A stretch of 64,000 bases of DNA from Tridacna crocea (GCA_943736015.1 OX031061.1:58596192-58660191), one strand, 5' to 3'; shown: positions 22,498 through 33,262, counted from the first letter of the stretch. Numbers and translations: made by a program. The notes: generated by a model from the sequence alone, not told the origin.

Positions 22498-22724
22498 CTT
22501 AACTTTTTGCCAGACGACAACTGTTTAGGATTGTCCAAAATGAAAAGACTGACAGAAGACAAATAAAACGCAGCTTATGCGTTACAATTTGTCTTAAAAT
22601 GGGTAAAAACAAAGTGGAAAAAGGGAAACATACAGGTCCTCACTATTTCTCCTTTTCCCAAAATGTTTTAAATAGCTCCCTACCCAAGGGTCGTAAAAGC
22701 ATGACATTGCGTGGTAAGAGTTAA
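22493..22724 (-). mobile_element. Family A MITE, diverged
   Basis: TTAACCCTTAACTTTTTGCC to GCGTGGTAAGAGTTAA. It has GCCAGACGACAACTG, CTATTTCTCCTTTTCCCAAA and GGGTCGTAAAAGCATGACA. It abuts the 22261 copy. Confidence 0.75.
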
Positions 22725-23029
22725 ACTCGTAAGCAAATTAAAAGGGAGTTTCCTACCAAGGACCAATAATATCGCGATTTCTGGTTTTCTTTTGCTGAAA
22801 AGAAATCTAAGTGAATCGGGCTATGTAGATCCATAATTAGGCAATATGTTCTGTTTAGTGCGATCTTGATCTTCGTTGTTCGCGAAATCTTGTTGAGCTG
22901 CAATTTACAGCCAATCGCTCAAACACTTTGATGGTCATAACACGGAGATAGCTACATGTAACTTATTCGCGAGTTCAGTTAATTTCACTAGAATTAAATC
23001 GAGGCGTTGACCCAAGGAAAGTCTCACGT

Positions 23030-23102
23030 GACCAGCGATGTAACAGGGATCGAACTCGGGATTTCATGATGACAATTCCACCGCCTAAACTACTTACCTA
23101 CG
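23030..23102 (-). repeat. tRNA-derived SINE head
   Basis: CAGGGATCGAACTCGGGATT on the plus strand is a reversed B box, followed 45 bp later by TAAACTACTTACCTACGG, a reversed A-box region. No acceptor stem. Confidence 0.55.
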
Positions 23103-23689
23103 GAGAATAAGAAGCTTTACTTGCACAAAAAAAAAAGGATTTGCGATCTCGTCTTTCTTTTTCGTTTTGAACACAGTCGCTAGATTTTGCTCCTTATCTT
23201 TTTTTCTGTTGAAAATGTAAATATTACAATATGAGTATTAGTATCTTTTTGCCTGACAACTTTATAAAAATATTGCTGGAAAAAGGAATAAATGCTTGTA
23301 ATTAATTATTACAAAATCTTTTTTCGATAATACGAAATGATGATTCATTATCTTGAAAGTCAGTTCGATAAAACAAAATTTAAAATCGTTTTAACGAAAA
23401 AATAGTCTTTTAAACAAAATAATTCGTTTTAGCGATACCCTGTTCTATTAAACGAATCTATTTATTTTTTCTCCATGTAAGCATTTGATTTGAGAAAATT
23501 AGTACTTTGGTGTATTGAATGACCAGATCGTTATTTAGAATAGTTTATTACTGCGTTTTCTCGAAACGGTATTTCGTAATAAACGATAACTTCATTTCAT
23601 AGGATTATTATTTCGTTATAGAAATGCATGACTCGTGACATATTATGCTAGTGAATAGCGTTTTCCCCCTTAGCTATAATCGTTTCTAC

Positions 23690-23910
23690 CAAAACTCTTA
23701 CCAAAAGGCAAAACTGGTCCAGATTGAAAGCATTAATACACAACAATATAACTGCGACCCCAAAACGAAATTCGTCGTTGGAAGGGTAGAATCAAATGTA
23801 AGAAAAAGTAAATGTATTTTCTACCAGCATTTTCCTTTTCACCCATAATGTTTTCAAAAACTTCTTTTCTTAGGGTAATTTAAGATCCTGATTGTTTAGT
23901 AAAAGGTACA
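23690..23910 (-). mobile_element. Family A MITE, diverged
   Basis: AAACTCTTACCAAAAGGCAA, CTGGTCCAGATTGAAAGCAT, GGAAGGGTAGAATC, TACCAGCATTTTCC and GATTGTTTAGTAAAAGGTAC keep the family order. One arm of the hairpin has decayed. Confidence 0.7.
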
Positions 23911-24955
23911 AAACAAATACAATTATTTGAGACACATGAAATATCGTCACCTGCAAATGCTTTAATTATGAAAAAGATCAGTTAAAGATCTTTTTGCTTG
24001 CTAGAGAGTCTGACCCTGGCTATATGCCGCCTACTTGTTTAGTCAAGCCTATTATATTGAAACAGAATTGCAGCATATTGTACAGGATGTCCGGAGAGTA
24101 AGGTAACACTTTTGTATATCTATAATATAGCTTTAAAAATCAGAGAAAGAAATAGAAATAAATGTATATGTATATTAAATATGCAAGTTTTTTTTCGTAA
24201 TTTCTTTTAACTTTCTTAACAATACGCACTTTTATAAACTTTCAAATTAGAAGTACCTTTTTTGTCATTGGCATCATATGAGTGATTAATGAGGTTTTCA
24301 ATTTGACGGCATTGTATGCTGTTTCTTTTCCAAACACACACGATGAAATCATCGATCACTTTAGGACACATTCAAATATCAACGATAATGAGTTTACTTG
24401 AAAGATCTTTAAACAACATGTCTGTGTTGTCTGGGTAGGGATCGTTAACCTTCAATCTCAGAGTAATGCAAAGGAAGAAGTTACGCAGCTCGAGGCAGAA
24501 ACTGTGTGCAGGCCACAATGTTTGGCAACCTGTGACCTCCGGAATATCGTTTTGACATTATCCACCGAATGTATTATATAAAAGGTCTGTCACAGATTTA
24601 GATATATTTGCCTTAGCACAGTCCAGCATGAACAAATTTCTTTGCATATCTGGATGTCTTCATCCTAGCCTCGATTGCGACCTCTTTCTACGGGGTTATG
24701 TGAAGTCAACGGTCAACAATCCCAACTAGGAAGCGCAGACATGTTAAAAAGCATTTAAAGTGAAATCAAGAAAACTGATATTGAAATCTACGCTAAAGTG
24801 AATAACAATTTTATCCTGCATTTTCGGCAAGGACAAAGCATAATAGGTCGTCACTTTTAAAAACGTCAAATTACTAAAATGATGCCAATTTCCGAAAAAG
24901 TACCTTTGAATTAAAATCTGTATAAATATGCAAAATGTAATTAAAATTGGATTAA
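23911..24955. other. No gene recognised
   Basis: AT-rich. A region near 24085 reads GGATGTCCGGAGAGTAAGGT, with GC-richer pieces to 24800, which might be an old DNA transposon. I found no catalytic motif or terminal repeats to support that. Confidence 0.35.
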
Positions 24956-24958
24956 ATT

Positions 24959-24987
24959 CTCACACACACACACACACACGCACACAC
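24959..24987 (+). repeat. (CA)n microsatellite
   Basis: CACACACA run with a CG interruption. Confidence 0.85.
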
Positions 24988-25020
24988 AAACAAAATTACA
25001 ATAAACAAATCTACCCGCAT

Positions 25021-25234
25021 TTAACCCCTAGGCTGCTAAGTGCGACTCATGAACCTTTTGCGGACAATGTAGTTCAAGATCAGACGGCACAGAACGTGCA
25101 GTCAGATCTTTGATCTATATTGTCCGATGAGGAGATATTATTCCAAAAGGCATAACTTCGAGATAGTAATATTTGGGTTCATAATTTCAAGTTTTAAATC
25201 TAATTTTAGTTCTTTAGCAGGATAAGGGCTAACA
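25021..25234 (-). mobile_element. Family C palindromic MITE, complete
   Basis: TTAACCCCTAGGCTGCTAAG at the left and TTAGCAGGATAAGGGCTAA at the right form imperfect terminal inverted repeats. The hairpin GACAATGTAGTTCAAGATCA...TGATCTATATTGTCC lies near the left end. The element is the reverse of the copies at 37015 and 47807. Confidence 0.8.
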
Positions 25235-25582
25235 CTAAAAGAAAAGGAGAAGAAAAAAAAAAAACACTAAAAAACATGAGGCTGTTTTCATGCAGAATGC
25301 AGCATGTAGCAGTGCAATGTTAAGTTCGATGTGGATGTAAAATTTCAGCTTTCGAATCGCTGGAATTACTGTCAGAATCAAAGTGAACTATTCGAAATTC
25401 TATTTCTGTTTCAAGTAATGTACTTTCGATTAATTTGCAAAAAATCTTTAACGATTTTTGATTTTTTTCTTTCGAAGAAACCAAATTATTACTACATATC
25501 ATGGCATTAACATAAAATTCGAATTTTGATAAACTGTTATTCCAACGCTGGTTTCTCTACACGAAAGCCAATAGGACAATTA

Positions 25583-25601
25583 GGGGGGGCGGGGGGGGCG
25601 G
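25583..25601 (+). repeat. Poly-G tract
   Basis: GGGGGGGCGGGGGGGGCGG, unusual in this AT-rich region. It could form a G-quadruplex on the plus strand, though four separated G-runs are not cleanly defined. Confidence 0.6.
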
Positions 25602-25786
25602 TAGAAAGAAAAAGACAATAAAATGGACAGAATCTCTTAAGAAAGGGATATCAAAATCAAAAGATAAGATCTTAAATAATGGAAAATAAAAGAAAAAAGG
25701 TTAAAATGAACAACTCTTAAATATCCAAGAAAAAAATCCAACGTTGACGAGCCTAACCATTATGACAAAACGCCATGACTAATTAT

Positions 25787-25997
25787 TAATTCTTTACCTT
25801 CTAAATAATTGAAATGAACTTTTAAGCCAATGGTAAATCTCCGAATTTTATTATTTAAATGGATTTTTTAAGGAAAAATATTTCCTTATCGGACAGTGTA
25901 GATCCAAGATCAGACTGCACCTTCTGTGCAGTCTGATCTTGGATCTACACTGTCCGCAGAAGGTCCTTGAGTCGCTCCTAGCTGCCAAAGCGTTAAG
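25787..25997 (+). mobile_element. Family C palindromic MITE
   Basis: Near-perfect ~66 bp hairpin at 25891-25958, arms CGGACAGTGTAGATCCAAGA and TCTTGGATCTACACTGTCCG meeting at GCACCTTCTGTGC, followed by AAAGCGTTAA. The left boundary is less clear. Confidence 0.8.
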
Positions 25998-26128
25998 CTA
26001 ATGGATCAATCTGTATTGGTCAACAATCTCCACTCAAGCACGTGTGGTACTACTTGTATTACAGGTGGAACATCATGCCCCAGTAACGTTATCTTTTTAC
26101 CGACTTCTTTCATAAAACAAGTTCATTA

Positions 26129-26720
26129 TCTCCCGCTAGATGGCATTCTACAAATAGACATCTTTATTTCATGCTTTCCGGTAGGATACCGAGAAATAGC
26201 AGTGAAAATATTTTTTCGGTTTTCCACGGGTACGACCAGTGAAAATACAGATCTTTATATTCTCGTTACCTAGATAAAATTGAGCGGGACTCACAACCAG
26301 ATGAAAATTTGACGTTATTTACCTTACATTTCTCGCGCTTGACGTAATATTGTAATGCGGTGCTATGCGGGAGGGGTACGCCATGGGGAATAACTGAAAA
26401 GAACTGTACTGGATTTTGATAAAGCTCTTCCCAGAAAGGATAAAATGCATGAAATAAATAGAATATTTGTGTTTTTCTTTCGGTGAAAGATCGAAATTTA
26501 TTTTATCGAGTAAACATCATCGGTAATATTACCGATGGTGTTCACGACACAAATATCCTCTATATCAAATTTGGGCATTCTGAGCACAGAAGGAGACTAA
26601 TTTTTCATAATAACAACCGTTACTTTGAATTTCAAAATGATATGGACGTTTACTGAATAAAACGCTACTTGGTGCAATTCATTCAGCTACGATCGCCTGG
26701 AATCGGCCATTTATTAAAAC
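26129..26720 (+). repeat. Family E repeat, copy 2, split by a D element
   Basis: Left part 26129-26155 (CATTATCTCCCGCTAGATGG, CATTCTACAAATA) and right part 26556-26720 (AAATTTGGGCATTCTGAG, AACCGTTACTTTGAATTTC, CATTCAGCTACGATC). They match the continuous E sequence at 5371 onward and the inverse of 36700-36850. Between them sits a family D copy. The E sequence beyond ~26720 (CGATATCGG module) is missing. Confidence 0.75.
26156..26549 (-). mobile_element. Family D element nested in E
   Basis: Reverse orientation: body first (TTTCATGCTTTCCGGTAGGA, GGTACGACCAGTGAAAATAC, CTCGCGCTTGACGTAATATT, GGGGTACGCCATGGGGAATA), then the AT-rich hairpin (GGTGAAAGATCGAAATTTAT; CATCGGTAATATTACCGATG). ACAAATA flanks it on both sides, as expected for a target duplication of the E sequence TCTACAAATACTCC. 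Confidence 0.75.
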
Positions 26721-27320
26721 AGCCCCTACATGCTTGGGCAATATGCTAATAGCTTCGGTATAATCCCTACTTTTCCGACGTACTCTTTTTTCCTATCACA
26801 TTTCGCGATGACATGCGCGTTTTTGCTTTTCAACCATACTAAAACACAGTATTCATCGACGAAGGCACTTTTTTTTAAAATTACTTTTTGCAAAAGTGCC
26901 TTCTGAATTTTTCAGAATAAACCAACGACAGCAGGTACATTTTTTTGTTTCTGAAATAATTTGTTTCTACAGATGGCTTTTTCTGACCCCATTTAGCAAT
27001 GACAAGCCCCTTTTCCGATCACATTTGGCATTGGCAGGTAAATTTTCAAATTATACGTAGGCAGCTCTAAAGAGTCCAGATTTTCCCGACGACGTGAAAC
27101 TACGGCAGGCCCTTTTTTCCAATCAAACACGTGGCAATCTTTTTTTTTTTTGACAATTAGCTGTTACAGGCTCTATCCTATTTAAGGCAATTGGCGATTC
27201 TTTTATTTTCCAAATTTTATATTGCAATAGCAACTACCTTTTCACTCAACAATGAACAATGAAAAGTCACGACTTTCTGCTACCAAAGCAGATTCAGCAA
27301 TGACAGATACATGGAAGATA
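26721..27320. other. Degenerate tandem-like sequence, no gene
   Basis: Recurring phrases CCTATCACATTTCGCGATGA, CCGATCACATTTGGCATTGG and CCAATCAAACACGTGGCAAT at irregular ~90-230 bp spacing suggest a very old tandem repeat. No coding signal. Confidence 0.4.
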
Positions 27321-27324
27321 TTTG

Positions 27325-27832
27325 TTTTATTATGAAAGATCTAAATACATTTTATCTCGTAAATATCATCGGTATATTTTCACGAGTGGCTGTGCCACTC
27401 GTGAAAATATTACCGATGATGTTTACGAGATGAAATAAATTGCGCCACAAGTGAAAATACTTTCACAAAAGAAAAAAAACCCAAATATTCTATTTATTTT
27501 ATGCTTTTTACCCTTTCTGTGGGGAATTTAATTAAAATTCACTTCTTTTCGGTTATTACCCGTTGCGTACCCCTCCGCATAGCAGCGCATTATTATATGA
27601 CGTCAAGCACGAGAAATGTAAAAGTTTATTACGTCATTTTCCAAATGGTTGTGAGGCACGCCCATTTTACCTAGGTAACTAGTGCGCAAGGGAACAACTG
27701 TTTCCCCCTTCAATTGAAGAGCTAGGAAATAAAAATCGGTATTTTCACTGGTCGTAACCATGAAATATCGAAAAAATATTTCACCTCTATATATTTCGCG
27801 ATAACCTACCGGAATGCATGAAATAAACGTAC
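27325..27832 (+). mobile_element. Family D element
   Basis: Hairpin with arms TCGTAAATATCATCGGTATA and TACCGATGATGTTTACGAGA around GAGTGGCTGTGCCACTC, then the D body (TTTATTTTATGCTTTTTACC, GTGAGGCACGCCCATTTTAC, GGTCGTAACCATG, ATAACCTACCGGAATGCATG). It is longer than other copies through a small duplication after the hairpin (GCGCCACAAGTGAAAATACT). Confidence 0.8.
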
Positions 27833-27888
27833 TTCTTCAAAACTATAGGGTGTATCGGTTATCACTTTTTCGCAAAGTATGTTAAAAT

Positions 27889-28090
27889 TATTTACCAGAC
27901 GACAAAACTTTGAATTTGACTATGTTGAAAGCACTGACAGACAGTTAATTAAGCATTACTCGAATGATGCGGTGTTGTTGTTTTTTTGAAAGGAAGGAAA
28001 AGATTGTTGGAAAAGATGAAATAGTTGGTTCCCAGTATTTTCTCCTTTTTTTTTTGTTCATACCCTTTTAGAAGCCTTATTTGTGTTTGC
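27889..28090 (-). mobile_element. Family A MITE, decayed
   Basis: TATTTACCAGACGACAAAAC, TGTTGAAAGCACTGACAGAC, GGAAGGAAAAGATTGTTGG, GTTCCCAGTATTTTCTCC. The right end is lost in T-rich sequence. Confidence 0.6.
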
Positions 28091-28145
28091 TGTTTAGTTG
28101 TTTTTTTTCCTATAGGAGCAATGATATGAAACATACCGACAACGG

Positions 28146-28375
28146 TTAACCTTTTACCAAACAATCCCTAGTTTTAACGACCCTGATAGAGAAGCCTTTT
28201 GAAAACATTGTGGGAAAAGGAGAAAATGCTGGTGACCAGCATTTTCTCCTTTTCCCACAATGTTTTCTACCTTTCCAAAACCAAATTTCATTTTTTTCAG
28301 TCACATTTATTGTGTCGTCTGCAAATGCTTTCAATTTGGACAGGTCTAAAATTTTCTCGCGTGGTAAAGAGTTAA
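28146..28375 (+). mobile_element. Family A palindromic MITE
   Basis: TTAACCTTTTACCAAACAAT to CGTGGTAAAGAGTTAA, with a near-perfect hairpin (GTGGGAAAAGGAGAAAATGC, tip TGGTGACCA). Complete copy. Confidence 0.92.
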
Positions 28376-28737
28376 ATAAATTGTAGCAAAAACTGATTCA
28401 AAACGAATACGAAATGAGAAAATATTACTCCCTACATCACGGTTTACCGGTTTACCTGACATAGCCACATTGCGTATGCATGGATCCATTATAAAACTCA
28501 CAGCATTCAACGAAAAATAGTTCTACGATGATTTGGGGAAATAACTGAGAACTTTAAAGACAGTAAACGTACAAAAGTAAGTAACCACAGCTGATATATG
28601 AAGAATCTAGTATGTCACATCTTTTAGTAGATAGACAAGCCGAAAGTAAACAATATTATCATCAAAGGAAGCTTTTTGGATACAATGCAGATATGCACCT
28701 AGCAACATGCAAGGCAGAGAAATATTCATATATCTTT

Positions 28738-28920
28738 CTGTGTTTCTTTCTGTCTGTCTGTCTGTCTATCTGTCCGTCCGTCTCGCTCCCTGGCTGGCGT
28801 CCTACCTACTTTCCTTTCCACCCTCCTGCCCTATTGCATATTCATTAATTAATCCATCCACCCACCATATATCCGTCCGTCCGTCCATCCTTCCGTTCAT
28901 CCATCCATCAACCGATATAA
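28738..28920 (+). repeat. TCTG and CCGT/CCAT simple repeats
   Basis: (TCTG)n at 28748-28775 and a compound (CCGT)(CCAT) tract at 28870-28915. The two overlapping ORFs are translations of these. Confidence 0.85.
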
Positions 28921-29021
28921 TCATAAGGTAGACAGGTCCTTGGATATAACAGCAGGCTACTTTTCTTGTATCAGCTGACGAGTATAATTATGTTGCAAAC
29001 GCCGAGGCAAAAGGGTAAATA

Positions 29022-29166
29022 AACAGCGCGTGCACTGACAATTTCTTCTTTTGCCGTGATGCTTTCAGTGAACTTAGTATATGCAAATCAATTACCACAC
29101 AACAGCGCGTGCACTCAAAATTTCTTCTTTTGCCGTGATGCTTTCGGTGTGCTTAGTTTATCCAAG
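29022..29166 (+). repeat. 72 bp tandem duplication
   Basis: AACAGCGCGTGCACT(G/C)A, AATTTCTTCTTTTGCCGTGA, TGCTTTC(A/G)GTG and CAATTACCACA(C/A)AA occur twice in tandem, immediately before a family A copy. The second unit's ACAATTACCACAAAAT also serves as the left end of that MITE, so the duplication may have involved it. Confidence 0.75.
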
Positions 29167-29168
29167 AC

Positions 29169-29395
29169 AATTACCACAAAATCTAGAGTTTTGTCTCCTG
29201 TCGGAAGAAAGCTTTTGAAAACATTGTGAGAAAGGGAGAAAATGCTGGTTTCCAGCATTTCCTCATTTTCCAACAATGTTTTTTTAGCCCTTTGAAGGAA
29301 GAGCTCACAATCTGGTCAATATTTGGTGTGTTCTCCGCAACTGCTGTGGATTTGGACCACTCTACACCCTTGTCGATCAGTAAAGAGGTTCATTT
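29169..29395 (+). mobile_element. Family A MITE, diverged
   Basis: CAATTACCACAAAATCTAGA at the left, hairpin GGGAGAAAATGCTGGTTTCC with CAGCATTTCCTCATTTTCC, then TTTGGACCACTCTACACC and GATCAGTAAAGAGG. No clean terminal TTAA. Confidence 0.7.
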
Positions 29396-29425
29396 TTCTT
29401 TTGAACAGGTGGTCCAAAATATGAT

Positions 29426-29653
29426 TTAACCCTTTACCAAACAATCCCTGGTTTTTACGACCCAGAGGAAGAAGGTCTCTGAAAACATTGTGGGAAAAGG
29501 AGAAAATGCTGGCTACCAGCATTTTCTCCTTTTCCCACAATGTTTTCTACCCTTCATAGAACAAATTTCAAATTTTCAGTCATTTTCATTTTGTCAAATG
29601 CAAATGCTTTCGATTTAGACAAACCTAAATTTTTGTTGTTTGGTAAAGAGTTT
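29426..29653 (+). mobile_element. Family A palindromic MITE
   Basis: TTAACCCTTTACCAAACAAT to GTTTGGTAAAGAGTTTA, full hairpin. It abuts the next copy in the same direction. Confidence 0.92.
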
Positions 29654-29883
29654 ACCCTTTACCAAACAATCCCTCGTTTTTACGACCCAGAGGAAGAAGC
29701 CTTCTGAAAACATTGTGGGGAAAAAAGGAGAAAATGCTGGTTACCAGCATTTTCTCCTTTTCCCCACAATGTTTTCTGCTCTTCGTAAGTCAAGTTTTAA
29801 TTTTTTGAGTCACATTTATTTCGTCGTCTGCAAATGCTTCCAATTCTGACGAATCAAATTTTTTGTCGTTACGTAAACAGTCA
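29651..29883 (+). mobile_element. Family A palindromic MITE, tandem to previous
   Basis: TTTACCCTTTACCAAACAAT to GTTACGTAAACAGTCAA. Hairpin arms GTGGGGAAAAAAGGAGAAAA and TTTTCTCCTTTTCCCCACAA: both arms carry the extra G:C relative to the consensus. The pair forms a head-to-tail tandem. Confidence 0.88.
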
Positions 29884-30520
29884 AATGACGTAATTTCTTC
29901 AAAGGACCTTCAATAACAAGTCAATATACTTACATTTATATGAATGAACTGTAGTAGTTAAATAACATGCATCTAAATAGGAAACAGTCTTTTGTATACA
30001 ATGTTCCTTTTATAAATTTTGTTATTTATGCAGAAAAAAAGTTCAATCAAAGTTAATCCATTCTTAGCCTAATCCACACAAAAATTAACAAAACTAAGAC
30101 GCGAAGAATATTTGTACAAAGTCTTATTAAGAGCTTCATAGAGAGATACTTTTTTTCTGCCCTCGTGCTGCTGGGTCGAAGACGATCTCTGATTGGCTGT
30201 TACGATTTATGCAAATTATCTGAGACTGACAGAGGAGGCTGGCCGAATCTATTGGAAGACGAACAACAGAGGAATTTGTAAACAATTCAATAACTGTATG
30301 GCTGCGGAAGCGCTGCGTACCGCGAGCGATTGCTGATATAATATATGTTAAAAAGTTGCAGACGGCATTCTACAAAACGCCAACGATTATTTACAAAAGA
30401 CTCGCAGACGATTTCTTTTTAGTATAAAGTTCTTTACATGAAAGACTTGCATCGTATTAAGATTTGTCAATCCGCCATGTCCAAACGCATTGCCTTTCTG
30501 TGTGTTCCCTCCTTCCTTTT
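29884..30520. other. No gene recognised
   Basis: AT-rich DNA with a GC-richer patch (30160-30330: CGTGCTGCTGGGTCGAAGAC, GCGGAAGCGCTGCGTACCGC) and a CCAAT-type GATTGGCTG at 30190. It could hold a promoter or non-coding exon. No start codon or splice chain supports that. Confidence 0.35.
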
Positions 30521-30741
30521 TTAACCCATTACCACACAATCCCTACTTTTGACGCCCCTGTGAAAGAAGCCTTTTGAAAACACTGTAGGAAAAGGAGAAA
30601 ATGCTGGTAACCAGCATTTTCTCCTTTTCCTACAGTGTTTTCTACCCTTCCCAGAACAAATTTCAATTTTTCAGTCACCTTTTTTTGTCGTCTGCAAATG
30701 CTTTCAATTTGGACCAGTCTAAAATATTGTCGTGTGGTAAA
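30521..30741 (+). mobile_element. Family A palindromic MITE
   Basis: TTAACCCATTACCACACAAT to TCGTGTGGTAAAA, the right TTAA replaced by a (CT)n tract. Perfect hairpin in which both arms carry the same change from the consensus (ACTGTAGG paired with CCTACAGT). Confidence 0.9.
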
Positions 30742-30742
30742 A

Positions 30743-30754
30743 CTCTCTCTCTCT

Positions 30755-30818
<64 letters not shown>
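30743..30818 (+). repeat. (CT)n microsatellite
   Basis: About 75 bp of CT with one CCTCCC interruption. It begins directly at the right end of the MITE. Three overlapping ORFs are its translations. Confidence 0.95.
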
Positions 30819-30819
<1 letters not shown>

Positions 30820-30885
30820 GAAAATAATAGACCTAGCAACTGTTCTCGTAAAAATAGGTTTCAAAGTAGACAGCAATCACTGCAG

Positions 30886-30918
30886 TAGATAATAATAATA
30901 ATAATAATGATTATAATG

Positions 30919-30950
<32 letters not shown>

Positions 30951-30951
30951 C
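30886..30951 (+). repeat. (AAT)n microsatellite
   Basis: TAATAATAATAA with ATG interruptions. Confidence 0.9.
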
Positions 30952-31011
30952 AGAGCTCCAGAGGAAGTGATTCTGATTTCATAATTCAAAATATCAATTA
31001 TTCTCCACTAA

Positions 31012-31084
31012 ACCCTATGTTGTGGGTACTCAACAGAATCGTCTCGATGAAACGATTCTGATAAGTGCCCACAACATAGGGTTT
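31012..31084. repeat. Small palindrome
   Basis: Arms AACCCTATGTTGTGGG and CCCACAACATAGGGTT, inner arms AGAATCGT and ACGATTCT, loop CTCGATGA. A short fold-back of unknown family between two AAT-type tracts. Confidence 0.75.
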
Positions 31085-31137
31085 CAAAGATAAATAATGG
31101 ATTTAGAATACCGTCACCCCCCTTATATGGCGCCCTA

Positions 31138-31312
31138 CTGATGATGATAATAATAAAAATAAAAATAATAATAATACTGATGATGATAATAATAAAAATA
31201 ATAAAATAATAATAATAAAATAATAATAATGATAATAATAAAATAAACAAATACTAATGATACTACTACTACTACTGCTACTACTACTACTAATGATAAT
31301 AATAATAAAACA
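31138..31312 (+). repeat. Compound (GAT)/(AAT)/(AAAAT)/(TAC) microsatellite
   Basis: Mixed trinucleotide runs, including TACTACTACTACTACTGCTA near 31261. It explains the minus-strand poly(I/Y/F) ORF. Confidence 0.9.
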
Positions 31313-31432
31313 TTATACCAAGCAACTCACTATAATAATGATGAAATCCATGAAATCTATTTTGTAACAAAAAATGACTGAACCGAGCGGTAGATTGGTC
31401 TTTTGACCTGCAAAAAAATGACCATTAGTAAA

Positions 31433-31502
31433 ATGCTTAGGCCCAGGTCAGTCTTCGCGGACTGCGCAGTCGGACCTGGGTCTAAACTTTTCGCAGAAGC
31501 AT
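31433..31502. mobile_element. Family C-like hairpin, GC-richer variant
   Basis: TTAGGCCCAGGTCAGTCTTC and GACTGCGCAGTCGGACCTGG-GTCTAAAC form an imperfect palindrome in the position and style of family C (ending CTTTTCGCAGAAGC). Confidence 0.5.
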
Positions 31503-31716
31503 ACCGCAAATAATGGGTCCCTTTACTAGGTGAATAAATATCAAAAAGCCTAGGTAGCTTTCATGTTTAATTCTAATTGGAAAATGTTTCGTAAATACGT
31601 AAACACAGGAACCATTATTAATTGGAATGGTCTTTTTATCTGTACCAGTTACCTCTTGAAACAAGTTTACAATGAGGCAGACGACCTAGAAAATAGTCTC
31701 ATTTCATCATTCCCCA

Positions 31717-31938
31717 GATGATATAAAATTTTAGACTTGTCCAAATTGAAAGCACTTGCAGACGACAAAATAAACGTAAGTCAAAAATTGAAATTTGTTT
31801 CCAGCAGGGTAGAAAACGTTGTGGGAAAAAGGAGAAAATGTTGGTGACCAGCACTTTCTCCTATTTCCCACAATGTTTTCAAAAAACTTTTATCTCAGAG
31901 TCGTAAAAACCAGGAAATGTTTGGAAAAAGGATAAAGA
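31717..31938 (-). mobile_element. Family A MITE
   Basis: ATTTTAGACTTGTCCAAATT, GAAAGCACTTGCAGACGACA, TTTCCAGCAGGGTAGAAAAC, hairpin GTTGGTGACCAGC, AGAGTCGTAAAAACCAGG, and a decayed right end. The terminal TTAAs are lost. Belongs to the CCAGCAGGGTAG subgroup. Confidence 0.82.
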
Positions 31939-31974
31939 ATAAAGAAGAAAAAGGTCGACTCACTGACCTTTTGG

Positions 31975-32048
31975 GACAGGTTAGATCAAGATCAGACTGC
32001 ACGGAACCTGCAATCAGTCTGATTTTGGATCTATATCGTCCTAAAACG
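31975..32048. mobile_element. Family C hairpin
   Basis: GGACAGGTTAGATCAAGATC-AGACTGCACGG and CAGTCTGATTTTGGATCTAT-ATCGTCC pair with several mismatches. Lies 37 bp after the preceding A copy. Confidence 0.65.
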
Positions 32049-32181
32049 CGATATCCTTCACCAAAAAATAAGTTTATAAAAGCACAATTCAGCCTTTTAC
32101 TATAGGCTTGAATGTATCTGTAGATCTATTTTCGCAGAACAAGGGTTAAAATATAGGACAGACCTTTTGGGAAGTCGCTGT

Positions 32182-32410
32182 TTAACCCTTTACCAAACGA
32201 CACAATTGTAGACTGGTCCAAATTAAAAGCATTTGCAGATGACAAAACAAATGTAACTCAAACATTGAAATTTGTTTCCAGCAGGGTAGAAAACATTGTG
32301 GGAAAAGGAGAAAATGCTGGTTACCAGCATTTTCTCCTTTTCCCACAATGTTTTCTAAAGACTTCTATCTCAGAGTCGTAAAAACCAGGGATTGTTTGTT
32401 AAAGGGTTAA
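32182..32410 (-). mobile_element. Family A palindromic MITE
   Basis: TTAACCCTTTACCAAACGAC to GTTAAAGGGTTAA; intact hairpin around CTGGTTACCAG; CCAGCAGGGTAG subgroup. One of the cleanest copies. Confidence 0.93.
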
Positions 32411-32608
32411 TATATCTTTTCAATGCATTATATGAAACAAGTCATCGTGTATTATGGACCAACTTTGTCTATCAACTAGCTTAAGCATTAGGTAGAACGG
32501 TCTTCAGCCTACAGAAAAGTTGCTATTTTTTGGGTAGATGCATTAAACCATTTTTTTTTTTTTACAGAATATGACTCAATAGAAAGAGATAAAAGTGATC
32601 CGTCTCAA

Positions 32609-32833
32609 CTCTTCACTCAACAACAAAATTTTAGACCTGTCCAAATTGAAAGCATTTGCAGAGGACAAAATAAATGTGACTCAAAAATTGAAACTTGACT
32701 TTAGAAGGGTAGAAAAGATTGTGGAAAAAGGAGAAAATAGTGGTAAGCAGCATTTTTTCCTTTTCATACAATGTTTTCAGAAGGCTTCTTCCTCTGGGTC
32801 GAACAAACCAGAGATTATTTGGTAAAGGGTTAA
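32609..32833 (-). mobile_element. Family A MITE
   Basis: CTCTTCACTCAACAACAAAA to ATTTGGTAAAGGGTTAA. The hairpin is diverged (AATAGTGGTAAGCAGCATTT). GGGTCGAACAAACCAGAG is in the right arm. Confidence 0.82.
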
Positions 32834-33054
32834 GACGAAAAAAGAATGTCTGAAAAGTTACTTCTTTTTTCTTTCTGACGAGTTATTACATGTTTTATTA
32901 TGTAACAGGAAGCCTATTGGCATGTTTATTACAGTTCGATTTTCATGACCGGACTTTTCTGTAGGTAGCAGACATTTTTTTTGAGTTCCAAACATGTTTT
33001 TAAAAATGGCAAATAGAGAACGTTTATTACCACACATAGACAACATTTAGGAAT

Positions 33055-33262
33055 AGCGCGGACTTAATCGAAAGCAGCTCCGACCATAGCGAAAGCACCT
33101 TTGACCCATAGTGAAAACATCTAAACGCGGACCTAATCGAAAACAGCCCAGACCTTAACAAAAGCACCTTTGACCCTTAGAGAAAGTGCCTAAGCGCGGA
33201 CCTAATCGAAAGCAGCTCGGACCTTAGCGAAAGCACCTTTAACCCATAGAGAAGGCACCTAA
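33055..33262 (+). repeat. ~68 bp minisatellite, three units
   Basis: Unit: GCGCGGACCTAATCGAAAGC, AGCTCGGACCTTAGCGAAAG, CACCTTTGACCCATAGAG-AAA. It reappears inverted at 38186-38345. Confidence 0.8.

Noticed and set aside
24060-24860. Possible DNA transposon around GGATGTCCGGAGAGTAAGGT
   Set aside because: No inverted ends, target duplication or transposase motif found.
30529-30892. Overlapping 85-115 aa ORFs with long RE or LS runs
   Set aside because: Translations of the (CT)n tract and of the adjoining MITE.
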